Shown: in pieces, positions 51,740 through 60,768 of the stretch
Position numbering within the stretch: the first letter of the stretch is position 1
How the letters are laid out: each line of letters opens with the position of its first letter
Source of the DNA: Streptomyces sp. TLI_146
GTDB lineage: Bacteria > Actinomycetota > Actinomycetes > Streptomycetales > Streptomycetaceae
Direction: 5' to 3'
DNA: 64,000 nt
NCBI RefSeq assembly: GCF_002846415.1
Contig: NZ_PJMX01000001.1
Span: 7,750,001 to 7,814,000 of the forward strand
The notes under the pieces: model-generated
Database searches by the model: none
Seen by the model: the letters and a program-made list of their open reading frames with translations, nothing else
What the model was told of the DNA's origin: nothing
Position numbers and translations under genes: made by a program

Positions 51740-54700
51740 GTGCTCCGAACCGTGCACCCCTCCAGATCCCCGCTCCGCGCCCGGTACGCGGGGGCGTTGA
51801 GCGCCCTCGCCCTGGCCGCCTCGGGCCTCGTCGGCCTCGGCGCGGCGGCGCCGGCCCACGCGGCGGCGCTGCCGCTGACCCAGTACGTCGATCCGTTCAT
51901 CGGCACCGACGACAGCAACGCCCCCAACCCCGTGCCGGGCGGCGCCGGGGGCAGCACCTACCCCGGCGCCGTAGTGCCGTTCGGCGGTGTGCAGTTCAGC
52001 CCCGACACCCCCACCGCCTCCCCGTCCGGCTACCGTTACAAGGACACCTCCGTCGAGGACTTCAGCCTCACCCACTTCGACGGCGCCGGCTGCGCCAACA
52101 ACGAGGACCTGCCGCTGCTCCCGGTCACCGGCGCGCTCGGCACCTCACCGGGCGCCAACTGGACCGGCTACGCGTCCGGCTACACCAAGGCGAACGAGGT
52201 GGCCAGGCCCGGCTACTACAAGACCCGCCTCGACCGGTACGGAACCGACGTCGAGCTGTCCGCCACCACCCGCACCGGCATGGGCAGGCTGACCTACCCC
52301 GCCTCCACAACCTCCCGCCTGCTGGTCGCCACGGGCCGCAGCGCCACCGGCAGCCGCGCCGGAACCGTGCGCGTCAACGGCAACGAGCTGACCGGAAGCG
52401 TGACGGCCGGAGGGTTCTGCGGCTCGGCCAAGACGTACCAGATCTACTTCGACATCCGCTTCGACCGGACCCCGACCGGCTTCGGCACCTGGTCCGGCGC
52501 CACCGTCACGGACGGCTCCGCGAACGCCTCGGGCACCAACACCGGCGCCTACGTCACCTTCGACACCACCAGTAACACGACGGTCCAGTTCAAGGTGGGC
52601 CTGTCGTACGTGAGTGTCGCGGGTGCGCAGGCCAATGTGGCGGCGGAGAACAGCGGCTGGGACTTCGGCGCGGTGCGCACGGCGGCCGACGACTCCTGGA
52701 ACCAGATGCTCAACCGGGTCCAGGTCTCGGGCGGCAGCACGGCCGAGCGCCAGAAGTTCTACACCTCGCTCTACCACGTCCTGCAGAGCCCCAACGTCTC
52801 CAGCGATGTGAACGGCGACTACCGGGGCTTCGACAACGCCGTGCACCAGTCGGCCCGGCCGGTGTACCAGAACTACTCGGGCTGGGACATCTACCGCTCC
52901 TGGGCGGCGCTGATAGGGCTGATCGCGCCCACCGAGGCCAGTGACATCGCCAAGTCGATGGTCCTGGACGGACAGCAGGGCGGGCTGCTGCCGAAGTGGT
53001 CGCAGCAGACCAACGAGGACCTCGTGATGACGGGCGACCCGGGCCCGATCATCGTCGCCAGCCTGTACGCGTTCGGGGCGCGCGACTTCGACACCAGCGC
53101 CGCGCTCGCCCTGATGGAGAAGGCGTCCAACGGCGGCACCACGCAGGGCAGCGCGATCCGCGGACGCCAGTCGACGTACACGAACCTGCACTACCTCGAC
53201 GACCCCTCCGACTCGCTCGAATACTCCGCGTCCGACTTCGCGGTGGCCCAGTTCGCCAAGGCGCTCGGCAACACCTCCAGCTACAGCACCCACATGAGCC
53301 GCGCGCAGTGGTGGCGCAACACCTTCGGCCAGGAGTCGTCGTACGTCCAGCAGCACCGGAGCGACGGCTCCTGGACCTGGCCGCTGGACCCGGCGAGCCA
53401 GTCCACCTTCACCGAGGGCAACGCCTCCCAGTACACCTGGATGGTCCCGTACGACTTCGCCGACCTGATCAACGCGATGGGCGGCCGGCAGACCGCCGTG
53501 CAGCGCCTCGACCACCACTTCACCGAGGTCAACGCCGGTCAGAGCAGGCCGTACTACTACATCGGCAACGAGCCCGAGCACGGTGTGCCGTGGGCCTACA
53601 ACTACGCCCGCCACCCGGCCGGCGCCACGGACGCGGTGCGCAAGGTGATGGCCGAGTCGTTCACCACCGGCGCCGGCGGCCTGCCGGGCAACGACGACCT
53701 CGGCGCCACCTCCGCCTGGTACGTGTGGGCGGCGCTCGGGATGTATCCGGCGACGCCGGGCGCGGACACGCTCGCGCTGCACGGGCCGCAGTTCCCGTCC
53801 GTGCTGATCCAGCGCGCGGCCGGGAACATCACCATCAACACCACCGGCTCCGGACCCTATGTGCAGGGGCTCGGCGTCAACGGCACCGCCACCGGCCACA
53901 GCTATCTGCGCTATCCGGACCTCGCGGCCGGCGCCACCCTCACGTACACCATGGGCGCCGCCCCCGGCGCCACCTGGGGCACCGGGGCGTCCGACGTGCC
54001 GCCCTCCTTCCAGGACGGCGCCACTCCGGTACCGGCCGCGCCCGAGCTCGGCGCCGACCTGGCCCAGGGCGCGACGGCGACCGGAACGGCCGTGTGCGCG
54101 GCGGCCGAATCGCCCGACAAGGCGGTGGACGGCGCGCTGAGGAACAACAGCAAGTGGTGCTCGGCCGCGAGCGGCCCCTCGCTCCAGGTCGACCTCGGGT
54201 CCGCCCGGACGGTGTCGTCGTTCGTGGTGAAACACGCCGGTCTCGGCGGTGAGAACACCGGCTGGAACACCGGTGGCTTCCAGATCCAGACCAGCACCGA
54301 CGGCTCCTCGTGGACCACGGCGGCCACCGTCACCGGCTCGCGCTCCAGCCGGACCTACCACCCCGTCTCCGCCCGCACGGCCCGCTATGTCCGGCTGCTG
54401 GTCACCAGCCCGTCCAACACGTCGGGCAGCGCGGCCCGTATCTACGAGCTGGAGGTGTACGGCGGCGGGAGCGGCAACCTCGCCCTCGCGCGGCCGGCGA
54501 GCGGTTCGGCGCCGTGCAACGCGTCGGAGACCCCGGACAAGGCGGTCAACGGCAGCGTCAGCGGCGGCAACAGCGACAAGTGGTGCTCGCTCGCCTCCGG
54601 CACCAAGGACCTCCAGGTCGACCTGGGCGCCTCCCACCCGCTGAACTCGATCACCGTGCGGCACGCGGGCGCGGGCGGCGAGAGCGCAGCTCTGGACACC

Positions 54701-54895
54701 AGGGACTTCGACCTGAGCGTCTCCGCCGACGCGGCGACCTGGACCACGGTGGCCCAGGTGCGCGGCAACAGCTCGGACGCGACCACCAACCCGGTCGCCA
54801 CCTCGGCCCGCTATGTGCGGCTCTCGGTCGTCACGCCCACGCAGAACAGCGACCAGGCGGCCCGGATATACGAGTTGGAGGTCTACGGCACCTGA
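51740..54895 (+). CDS. Secreted GH92 alpha-mannosidase with two F5/8-type domains
   Basis: The roughly 1051-residue protein has a signal peptide (LSALALAASGLVGLGAAAPAHA). A GH92 catalytic region starts with YVDPFIGTDDSNAPNPVPGG and contains FSLTHFDGAGC, NYSGWDIYRSWAALI, NEPEHGVPWAYNYA and GNDDLGATSAWYVWAALGMYP. Two discoidin/CBM32-like domains, each with a DKAVDG or DKAVNG motif and LQVDLG, fill the end (about 780-1051). GH92 enzymes are calcium-dependent exo-alpha-mannosidases on glycans. I chose the GTG at 51740 from AAGGTGG upstream. LacI control is likely. Confidence 0.93.
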   Translation: MLRTVHPSRSPLRARYAGALSALALAASGLVGLGAAAPAHAAALPLTQYVDPFIGTDDSNAPNPVPGGAGGSTYPGAVVPFGGVQFSPDTPTASPSGYRYKDTSVEDFSLTHFDGAGCANNEDLPLLPVTGALGTSPGANWTGYASGYTKANEVARPGYYKTRLDRYGTDVELSATTRTGMGRLTYPASTTSRLLVATGRSATGSRAGTVRVNGNELTGSVTAGGFCGSAKTYQIYFDIRFDRTPTGFGTWSGATVTDGSANASGTNTGAYVTFDTTSNTTVQFKVGLSYVSVAGAQANVAAENSGWDFGAVRTAADDSWNQMLNRVQVSGGSTAERQKFYTSLYHVLQSPNVSSDVNGDYRGFDNAVHQSARPVYQNYSGWDIYRSWAALIGLIAPTEASDIAKSMVLDGQQGGLLPKWSQQTNEDLVMTGDPGPIIVASLYAFGARDFDTSAALALMEKASNGGTTQGSAIRGRQSTYTNLHYLDDPSDSLEYSASDFAVAQFAKALGNTSSYSTHMSRAQWWRNTFGQESSYVQQHRSDGSWTWPLDPASQSTFTEGNASQYTWMVPYDFADLINAMGGRQTAVQRLDHHFTEVNAGQSRPYYYIGNEPEHGVPWAYNYARHPAGATDAVRKVMAESFTTGAGGLPGNDDLGATSAWYVWAALGMYPATPGADTLALHGPQFPSVLIQRAAGNITINTTGSGPYVQGLGVNGTATGHSYLRYPDLAAGATLTYTMGAAPGATWGTGASDVPPSFQDGATPVPAAPELGADLAQGATATGTAVCAAAESPDKAVDGALRNNSKWCSAASGPSLQVDLGSARTVSSFVVKHAGLGGENTGWNTGGFQIQTSTDGSSWTTAATVTGSRSSRTYHPVSARTARYVRLLVTSPSNTSGSAARIYELEVYGGGSGNLALARPASGSAPCNASETPDKAVNGSVSGGNSDKWCSLASGTKDLQVDLGASHPLNSITVRHAGAGGESAALDTRDFDLSVSADAATWTTVAQVRGNSSDATTNPVATSARYVRLSVVTPTQNSDQAARIYELEVYGT

Positions 54896-56445
54896 CGTAG
54901 GGGCCCGCTCGACGGGACGTCGTCGCGGGCTGCCGGGCACCTGAGGTCGGTGCCCGGCAACCGCCCGTCGGCCAGGTAGGCGTTGACCGCGCCGTTGACG
55001 CAGGCGCTGCCGTACGCGAGTCCGTACACGGCGTGCCGGTAGGAGTTCTCGACCGTGATTAGCCGGGAGCTCGGCCACCTGGTGTGCATGGCCAGGGCCT
55101 CGGTGTACGGGACGCGCGGATCGCCGGTGGCGTTGACCATGAGCGCCGGGACGTCGTTGTCCACGGCGGTCGGCCGCTCGCGCGGCGCGGGCCAGAACGG
55201 GCACGGGGTGATGTCGTTGAGGACCGGGCCGAACAGCGGATGGGCCGCGCGGCTGCGCTCGACGGCCAGCCGGTAGACCTCCGGGTCGCGCGGGCCGGGG
55301 GTGTCGGCGCACAGATACGCCGTCTGGGTGCTGCCGTAGGCCGAGTACTGACCGGTGAACAGCCCCGGCAGCATGTCCGCGAGCCCGGGGTCCGGCTCCG
55401 CGTGGCCGGTCTCGGCCGCCTGCTTGAGGGTGGCGACCATCACGGCGATGTCCGCGTCGCTGCGCGCCAGGTCGTCGCCGAGGACTCCGTACACGAGCAC
55501 CGGCAGGAGGTGCGCGTCGATGCGGTACGTCCCGACGGTGAACGGGCGGCGGGCGGCGGCCGTCCGGATGCGGTCCACCGTCGCCAGGACCGCGTCGGCC
55601 GTGGCACCCAGGCCGTAGGCGGCGTCGCGCGGCGCGGCCCACCGCGCCCAGTGGCGCAGGGCGTTCTCGTTCACCTCCTCCGTGCCGTACTCGGCCCAGG
55701 GGGCGAGGCGGTGCGGCTCGTGCACGCCGTCGAGGACCATCCGGTCGGTGCGGCCCGGGAACATCGCCGTGTACACCTCGCCGAGGTACGTGCCGTAGGA
55801 GATCCCCAGATACGAGATCCGCCGCTCGCCGAGCGCCGTGCGCACCAGGTCGAGGTCGCGGGCGGCGTTGCGGGTCGAGGCGTACGGCAGCAGGGCGGCC
55901 GCGTTGCGGCGGCACTTGGCGGCCAGGTCGCGCTGGAAGGCCGTCATACGGTCGAAGCCCGCGCGGTCCTCGCCCGCCCCGCGGAAGTACGTGCTGGTGG
56001 GCCAGCGGCAGTCGAGGGGGGCGTTGCGGCCCGCGAACCGGGGGTCGACTCCCACCAGGTCGTAGCGGGCCGCGAGGTCGCCCAGCGCGGCCCGGCGCTC
56101 CAGCAGGTAGTCGATCACCGGGTCGGCGGGGCCGCCCTCGTTGACCACGAGCGCGCCGATCCGGTGGGCGGTGTCGGTGGCTGGGATACGGGCGATCGCG
56201 ACGGTGAGGGAGGGGCCGCCGGGGCGGGTGTGGTCGAGCGGGACCTTCACCTCGGCGCACCGGGCGCCCGCCTGGTCCAACTCCTGGCCGGCGGTGTCCT
56301 GGGCATCGCGCGCACAGCTGTGCCACGCGGGAGCCGGGCGCGCGGCGGCCGTCGACGGCGGGGCGGCCGTCAGGGCGAGGAGGGCGGTCACGGCCGTGGC
56401 CGCCCCCAGCCTGACGCGGGTGTCCTTGCCGCACGCGAGCCTCAT
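54883..56445 (-). CDS. Secreted alpha/beta-hydrolase, tripeptidyl-aminopeptidase-like (S33)
   Basis: The 520-residue protein has a signal peptide (LGAATAVTALLALTAAPPSTAA), an alpha/beta-hydrolase core with GISYGTYLG as nucleophile elbow and NATGDPRVPY as acid turn. His in YRHAVYG is a candidate catalytic base. A TAP-like C-terminus follows. The oxyanion loop reads VVNEGGPADP instead of the PGGPGGSG of the paralogue at 32286. Its stop overlaps the GH92 stop by 13 bases, tail-to-tail. Confidence 0.85.
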   Translation of the reverse strand: MRLACGKDTRVRLGAATAVTALLALTAAPPSTAAARPAPAWHSCARDAQDTAGQELDQAGARCAEVKVPLDHTRPGGPSLTVAIARIPATDTAHRIGALVVNEGGPADPVIDYLLERRAALGDLAARYDLVGVDPRFAGRNAPLDCRWPTSTYFRGAGEDRAGFDRMTAFQRDLAAKCRRNAAALLPYASTRNAARDLDLVRTALGERRISYLGISYGTYLGEVYTAMFPGRTDRMVLDGVHEPHRLAPWAEYGTEEVNENALRHWARWAAPRDAAYGLGATADAVLATVDRIRTAAARRPFTVGTYRIDAHLLPVLVYGVLGDDLARSDADIAVMVATLKQAAETGHAEPDPGLADMLPGLFTGQYSAYGSTQTAYLCADTPGPRDPEVYRLAVERSRAAHPLFGPVLNDITPCPFWPAPRERPTAVDNDVPALMVNATGDPRVPYTEALAMHTRWPSSRLITVENSYRHAVYGLAYGSACVNGAVNAYLADGRLPGTDLRCPAARDDVPSSGPLRQVP

Positions 56446-56500
56446 GTCACCGAGGGTAGCGGGACGTTTCGCCACTCCGCCGTCGAAAGCGGAAAATCCG

Positions 56501-57553
56501 TCAGGAGACCGCCACGGGGGCGGCCCGCACGAAGTCCGCGAGGACGATGCCGCCCTCCTTGGTGTCGTCGTTGATGAAGACGATCGACTCGATGGGTACG
56601 TTCCGTTCGTCGCTCAGCGCCGCCACCAGCTCCTGCGCCACGACCGTCTCCAGGACGACCCGGGCGCCGGGCGAGCTGTCGGGCAGCCGGACGACGGCGA
56701 GGTTCTCCGATGCCTCGACCCGCGCGGTGGTCACCAGCAGGGTCAGATGGCCGGCCGCCGACAGGGACCGGGCGAGCGCGACCTCGCGGCCGCAGCCGAA
56801 GACGAGGTGCAGCGTGTTGCCCGCCGACTCCATCTCGCCGTGCAGGTAGTTGCGGGTGACCGAGGCAGAGGCCGGCATCCGGGGCACCTCGCGCAGCAGC
56901 AGCGCCGCCTCCTCGGCGGTGCACCGGGAGGCGCCGGAGGCGACGCAGTCGGCGGCGACGCACCGCGCGGCGCGGGTCCGCAGCGAGGCGAAGGCACGGG
57001 CCGCCCGCCTCCGCACGGCCTCGGCCTGCTCGGGGACGCCGTCCCAGGCATCCCCGTCGCGGCCCGCGATCACCCCCGCGATCAGGTCGAGGGCGATGAC
57101 CGTACCGGTGAAGCCGACCGTCGAGGCGCAGGAGTCGGGCTCGTTGCCGAGGTCGACGGTCAGCCCGGCCAGGGTGCCGAGGGAGGACGGGGTGACGTTG
57201 AGGACGGCGAGGGTCGGCACGCCGCGCGCCGCCCGGAACGCCGCGATCGTCTCCGAGCTGCGGCCGCTCTGCGACACGCCGACGAGCAGATCGGTCTCGA
57301 AGCCGCCGAGCCCTTCCTCGATCTCGCTGGCGAGCACCCGCTGGGCGGGCACCCCGTGGCCGCGCAGTACCTCGACCGGCAGCGCCAGCGCCGCGTACGA
57401 GGCGCCGATGCCCGCGAGGAGCGGGCGCCGGACGTCACGCAGCCGCTCGCCCACGGGACCGTCCAACTGCCGCCGCACATGGGCGATCACGCGTTCCAGC
57501 GCCTGCGGCTGGCCGGCCTGGCCGTCGAGGAAGGTGATTCGCGTTCCGGACAT
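56501..57553 (-). CDS. SIS-domain sugar-phosphate protein (GlmS-isomerase-like)
   Basis: The 350-residue protein has two SIS domains. The first has LLAGIGASYAAL and GVSQSGRSSETIAA, the phosphosugar-binding Ser-rich loop; the second has YLHGEMESAGNTLHLVFGCG. It lacks the glutaminase domain of GlmS, so it is a deaminase/isomerase-like protein or a sensor. The ATG follows AAGGA. An upstream Pro/Arg-rich extension is unlikely. A palindrome at 57646-57660 lies in its leader. Confidence 0.85.
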   Translation of the reverse strand: MSGTRITFLDGQAGQPQALERVIAHVRRQLDGPVGERLRDVRRPLLAGIGASYAALALPVEVLRGHGVPAQRVLASEIEEGLGGFETDLLVGVSQSGRSSETIAAFRAARGVPTLAVLNVTPSSLGTLAGLTVDLGNEPDSCASTVGFTGTVIALDLIAGVIAGRDGDAWDGVPEQAEAVRRRAARAFASLRTRAARCVAADCVASGASRCTAEEAALLLREVPRMPASASVTRNYLHGEMESAGNTLHLVFGCGREVALARSLSAAGHLTLLVTTARVEASENLAVVRLPDSSPGARVVLETVVAQELVAALSDERNVPIESIVFINDDTKEGGIVLADFVRAAPVAVS

Positions 57554-57645
57554 GAGGAGTCCTTTCGTGCGCCCCCGGCGTGAGCGGGCGGGAGCGCGGG
57601 GCGGGGGACAGAAGGCGGACGAACCGGGCAGGCAGGACGGTGAAG

Positions 57646-57660
57646 GCAGGATCATCCTGC
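57646..57660. promoter_or_regulatory. 15-bp palindrome upstream of the SIS gene
   Basis: GCAGGAT-c-ATCCTGC is perfect and lies 93 bases before the SIS start, in the 334-base gap after the permease terminator. It is a probable operator; the regulator is unknown. The rest of 57554-57887 holds only the permease terminator. Confidence 0.5.
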
Positions 57661-57821
57661 GAAGTGCGGACCGGGTAAATGGCGCCCGGGGAGCGCACGG
57701 TGGCGGACGTGTCCGCCGTGACCGCAGGCGCCTCATCCGCAACGGTGGCGCGCCGGGGGCCACGGCGCTCGGCGCCGTGTGTCCGCCGTCCGGCCGGGCG
57801 CCGCCCGTCCGCCCATGTACG

Positions 57822-57860
57822 CGGGCCGTCCCCCGCTCCGCAGAGTCGGGGGACGGCCCG
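57822..57860 (-). terminator. Terminator after the amino-acid permease
   Basis: A perfect 13-bp stem CGGGCCGTCCCCC/GGGGGACGGCCCG with a 13-base loop starts 28 bases past the permease stop. Confidence 0.85.
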
Positions 57861-57887
57861 GAAGGTCAGGCGTGGGACGCCAGGGCG

Positions 57888-59426
57888 TCAGATGAGGTCC
57901 ATCGCGGCCACCTCGTCGGGGCTGCCGTAGCTGACCGGGCCCTGGAAGCGGCGGCGGGCGGTGGCGAACCACCACAGGGTGGCGATGAACAGCACCGTGC
58001 CCAGCGCGATCGGCGCGTAGTTGAACGAGTCGGTGGTGATCGGCGAGGTCTGCGGCAGCATGAACAGCACACTGCTGAGCGCGATCCAGGTCACGGCGAC
58101 CGCGGCCACGGGCTTGCCCCAGCGGCCCAGATTCCACGGGCCGGGCTCGAAGTCGTCCAGGCGCAGCCGCAGGAAGATGGGCACGCCGTAGGCGAGGTAG
58201 AGCCCGACGACGTTGACGCTGACGATCGCGGTGAAGGCGGTGTGCGACCACCAGCCGGGAATGATCAGTACCAGCGAGCAGGCCGCGGCCAGCCATACGG
58301 CCTTGACCGGGGTGCGGGTGCGCAGCGAGACCGAGTGCCACAGGCTGGAGCCCGGCATCGCCCCGTCGCGCGAGAAGGCGAAGATCTGGCGGGTGTTGCT
58401 GGTCATGTTGGCGAGGCCGCAGAACAGCATGGCGCCGATCACGATCAGCAGGAGCAGCTTGGCGGTGCCCATGCCGAGCGCGTCGATGAGGATCTGCACC
58501 GGCGGCGCCGCCGCGCCCGCCTCGCCCGCGTAGTCGCGGATCGCGTACACCAGGGCGAGCATCAGGACCAGCCCGGCGAGCGCCGAGTAGATGATCGCGC
58601 GCATGATGCCCTTGGGGGTGTTGACCGTGGCCTTCACGGTCTCCTCGGACATATGGAAGCTGCCGTCGAAGCCGGTGAACGTCCAGCTGGTCACCAGCAG
58701 GCCCAGCATCGCCGCGTACAGCCCGTTGCTGAACCCGGTGGTGTTGACGAAGTGGTTGGCGAACGAGGCCGACTGGTGGTGCGAGGGCTTGAAGGTCAGG
58801 GCGGCCACGATGACCACCATGCCGACCAGCAGCCACCACACGGAGATCCGGTTCACCACGGCCACCAGCTGCACGGTGTACGTGTTGGCCAGCGCCTGCA
58901 CCACCAGGATCACCGCGGCGATGCCGACGGTCTGCTGGGGCGTCGGGTCGTACGACGGCCACTGCATCGACACGAAGGCCTGGATGAAGGTGGCCGCCGC
59001 GTAGTTGGTGGCGGCCGTGCCGCCCACCTGGCCGACGAAGTTCAGCCATCCCGTGTACCAGGACCAGGCGCCGCGGTGCCGCTTGGCGAGCTTGCCCGCG
59101 GAGAAGTACAGTGCGCCGCTGGTCGGGTAGGCGGAGGCGATCTCGCCCATCGCCGCGCCGACGAACAGCACCATCACCGACACACCGATCCAGCCGAAGA
59201 CGAGGATGCGCGGCCCGCCGGCGCCCATTCCGAATCCGAAGGCGGAGAATATACCGGAGATGATGTTGATGATCGTGAAAGATATCGCGAAATTGTCGAA
59301 CGCGTGGAATCTGCGGGTGAGTTTCCGCGGGTAGCCCATCGCGTGCAGCGTCGCGTCGTCGTCGAGGGCGACGGGTGCTTCACGGCGAGGGGCTTTCGAG
59401 CGGAGCGAGGACGTGCGCTCGGACAC
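57888..59426 (-). CDS. APC-family amino-acid permease
   Basis: The 512-residue protein has about 12 membrane segments. It has the APC features FHAFDNFAISFTIINIISGIF near the first helix, GEIASAYPTSGALYFSAGKL, SEETVKA with STxxPKGI-like NTPKGIMRAI, and SRDGAMPGSSLWHSV. It resembles GabP/BAT1-like carriers of amino acids or amines. GTG start with AGGAAAGG upstream. It lies 84 bases downstream of the gene at 59511 and has its own terminator. Confidence 0.9.
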   Translation of the reverse strand: MSERTSSLRSKAPRREAPVALDDDATLHAMGYPRKLTRRFHAFDNFAISFTIINIISGIFSAFGFGMGAGGPRILVFGWIGVSVMVLFVGAAMGEIASAYPTSGALYFSAGKLAKRHRGAWSWYTGWLNFVGQVGGTAATNYAAATFIQAFVSMQWPSYDPTPQQTVGIAAVILVVQALANTYTVQLVAVVNRISVWWLLVGMVVIVAALTFKPSHHQSASFANHFVNTTGFSNGLYAAMLGLLVTSWTFTGFDGSFHMSEETVKATVNTPKGIMRAIIYSALAGLVLMLALVYAIRDYAGEAGAAAPPVQILIDALGMGTAKLLLLIVIGAMLFCGLANMTSNTRQIFAFSRDGAMPGSSLWHSVSLRTRTPVKAVWLAAACSLVLIIPGWWSHTAFTAIVSVNVVGLYLAYGVPIFLRLRLDDFEPGPWNLGRWGKPVAAVAVTWIALSSVLFMLPQTSPITTDSFNYAPIALGTVLFIATLWWFATARRRFQGPVSYGSPDEVAAMDLI

Positions 59427-59510
59427 TGGGGCAGCCTTTCCTGGTGGGGGTGGACAGGACGCGTCGAGTCTCGTACGGGTGCCGTGGGGCGGCGCGAGCG
59501 TGGGAGCGGA

Positions 59511-60467
59511 TCAGGCCGGGCCGGGGGTGGGGAGGCCGCACGACCGCCGCGCCCTGGTCAGGCGTTCCTCGGGGTCGCCGAACGCGCTCCAGGGCATACG
59601 GGAGGCGTAGGGCCCCATGGCCGTGAGCACTTCCCGGGCCTCGAACTCGCGCTTGGCCATGTACAGCGCGTGCGCCAGATACGCCAGGTCCAGGACCGGG
59701 GTGAAGCGGTAACTCGCGGTGTGCGGGAACCAGTTCTGGTAGATGCCGAGCGCGGTGGCCGTCCACTGGGGCTGGAGCCAGGTGCTGTCCGCGAGCAGGG
59801 CGTTCGGGTCGTAGTCCTCCACCAGGGCGACCAGGGGGAGCAGCCGCAGCGCCGAGTTGAGCGGTGCGCGGTGGCTGAGGAAGGAGGCGACGTCCCAGCG
59901 GGCGCTCGCCGAGCCGCCGTGGCGGGTGAAGAAGAAGGCCAGGAACCGGTGGTGGGCCTCGCGGTTCCACGGGTCGAGCCGCAGGATGTGCGAGAAGAGC
60001 AGCCAGGGACCCGGCGGCGCGGTCAACAGCCCTTTGGGGGCCGGGTCGTGGGAGCGCTCGAAGCGGGCGAGGGCGAGCTGGGCGACCCACGGGGTGGGGT
60101 CCTGCGGGAGCAGCTTCGCGGCCCGGCCGCACGCGGCCGTCGCGATGCGCACCAGCGCGCCCGCCCGGCCGTCCTGCGCGTCGGCCATGCGTAACGCCCG
60201 TACCATCGCGACGCGCGCGGCCAACAGCGCGGCCTCCGCGCTGGGTTCCTCGGCGAGCCACCGCTCGGCGAGGTCGGAGTCGGCGGCCTCGGACGCGAGC
60301 ACCAGCGAGCGGTGGGCCCGCACCTCGAAGTCCGTGCGCGCGTCCTTGAGGACGTTGTGCGCGCTCAGATACCGGCCGGCCCGCACGTCCGTGCAGGCGC
60401 GCGCCAACTCGCGGTCGTCGGCCGCCGGATGCCACACGTACTGTCCCTCGAACGAGCCCGCAGTCAC
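59511..60467 (-). CDS. Conserved-looking cytosolic protein, unknown, TPR-like
   Basis: The 318-residue protein starts at a GTG with GAGAGGGG just upstream; a longer frame to 60560 lacks a good site. The sequence is helix-rich with Ala/Leu/Arg repeats (LARACTDVRAGRYLSAHNVLKDA, AEAALLAARVAMVRALRMA, LAYLAHALYMAKREFEAREVLTAMG), suggesting TPR-like packing. I do not recognise a catalytic motif. It precedes the amino-acid permease on the same strand. Confidence 0.65.
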   Translation of the reverse strand: MTAGSFEGQYVWHPAADDRELARACTDVRAGRYLSAHNVLKDARTDFEVRAHRSLVLASEAADSDLAERWLAEEPSAEAALLAARVAMVRALRMADAQDGRAGALVRIATAACGRAAKLLPQDPTPWVAQLALARFERSHDPAPKGLLTAPPGPWLLFSHILRLDPWNREAHHRFLAFFFTRHGGSASARWDVASFLSHRAPLNSALRLLPLVALVEDYDPNALLADSTWLQPQWTATALGIYQNWFPHTASYRFTPVLDLAYLAHALYMAKREFEAREVLTAMGPYASRMPWSAFGDPEERLTRARRSCGLPTPGPA

Positions 60468-60768
60468 GATCCCCTCTCCATCCCGAAGACGACGCCACCC
60501 GCATGCGCATTCCGGCCATGGCGAATTCGGCCAGGGGACGTAACCCCTACGCAGGCTCACTGACAGCGAGGCACACCTTACTCATCATTAAGTCGTATCG
60601 AAACTCGTCGTCCGGAATATCTGGTTCCTTGTCATTTATGGGCGGGGTGAATGGGGTTCGCTCCGCCGGTGCGGCCGTCCGGTATTGGCGGGACACCGGT
60701 CCGGGGTATCCATACGGCATATTCCCCGGCCGATCGAGCCTTTTCGGCCGTGGCCGGATTCGGTGGCC
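60468..60768. other. Intergenic region, low-GC centre
   Basis: No gene is supported here. An AT-rich core at about 60575-60640 (containing TTACTCATCATTAAGTCG) probably holds the promoter of the leftward gene. A loose AGGCACACCTTA resembles half an iron box but is not convincing. Confidence 0.3.

Noticed and set aside
52145..56434. Very long open minus-strand frame of over 1400 codons opposite the GH92 gene
   Set aside because: It is antisense to GH92 and out of frame with the aminopeptidase-like gene. The translation is repetitive Gly/Arg/Val/His without any domain, as expected for shadow frames in GC-rich DNA.
60570..60600. Iron box (DmdR site) upstream of the gene ending at 59511
   Set aside because: Only about 10 of 16 positions match the TTAGGTTAGGCT-type consensus and the dyad is poor.
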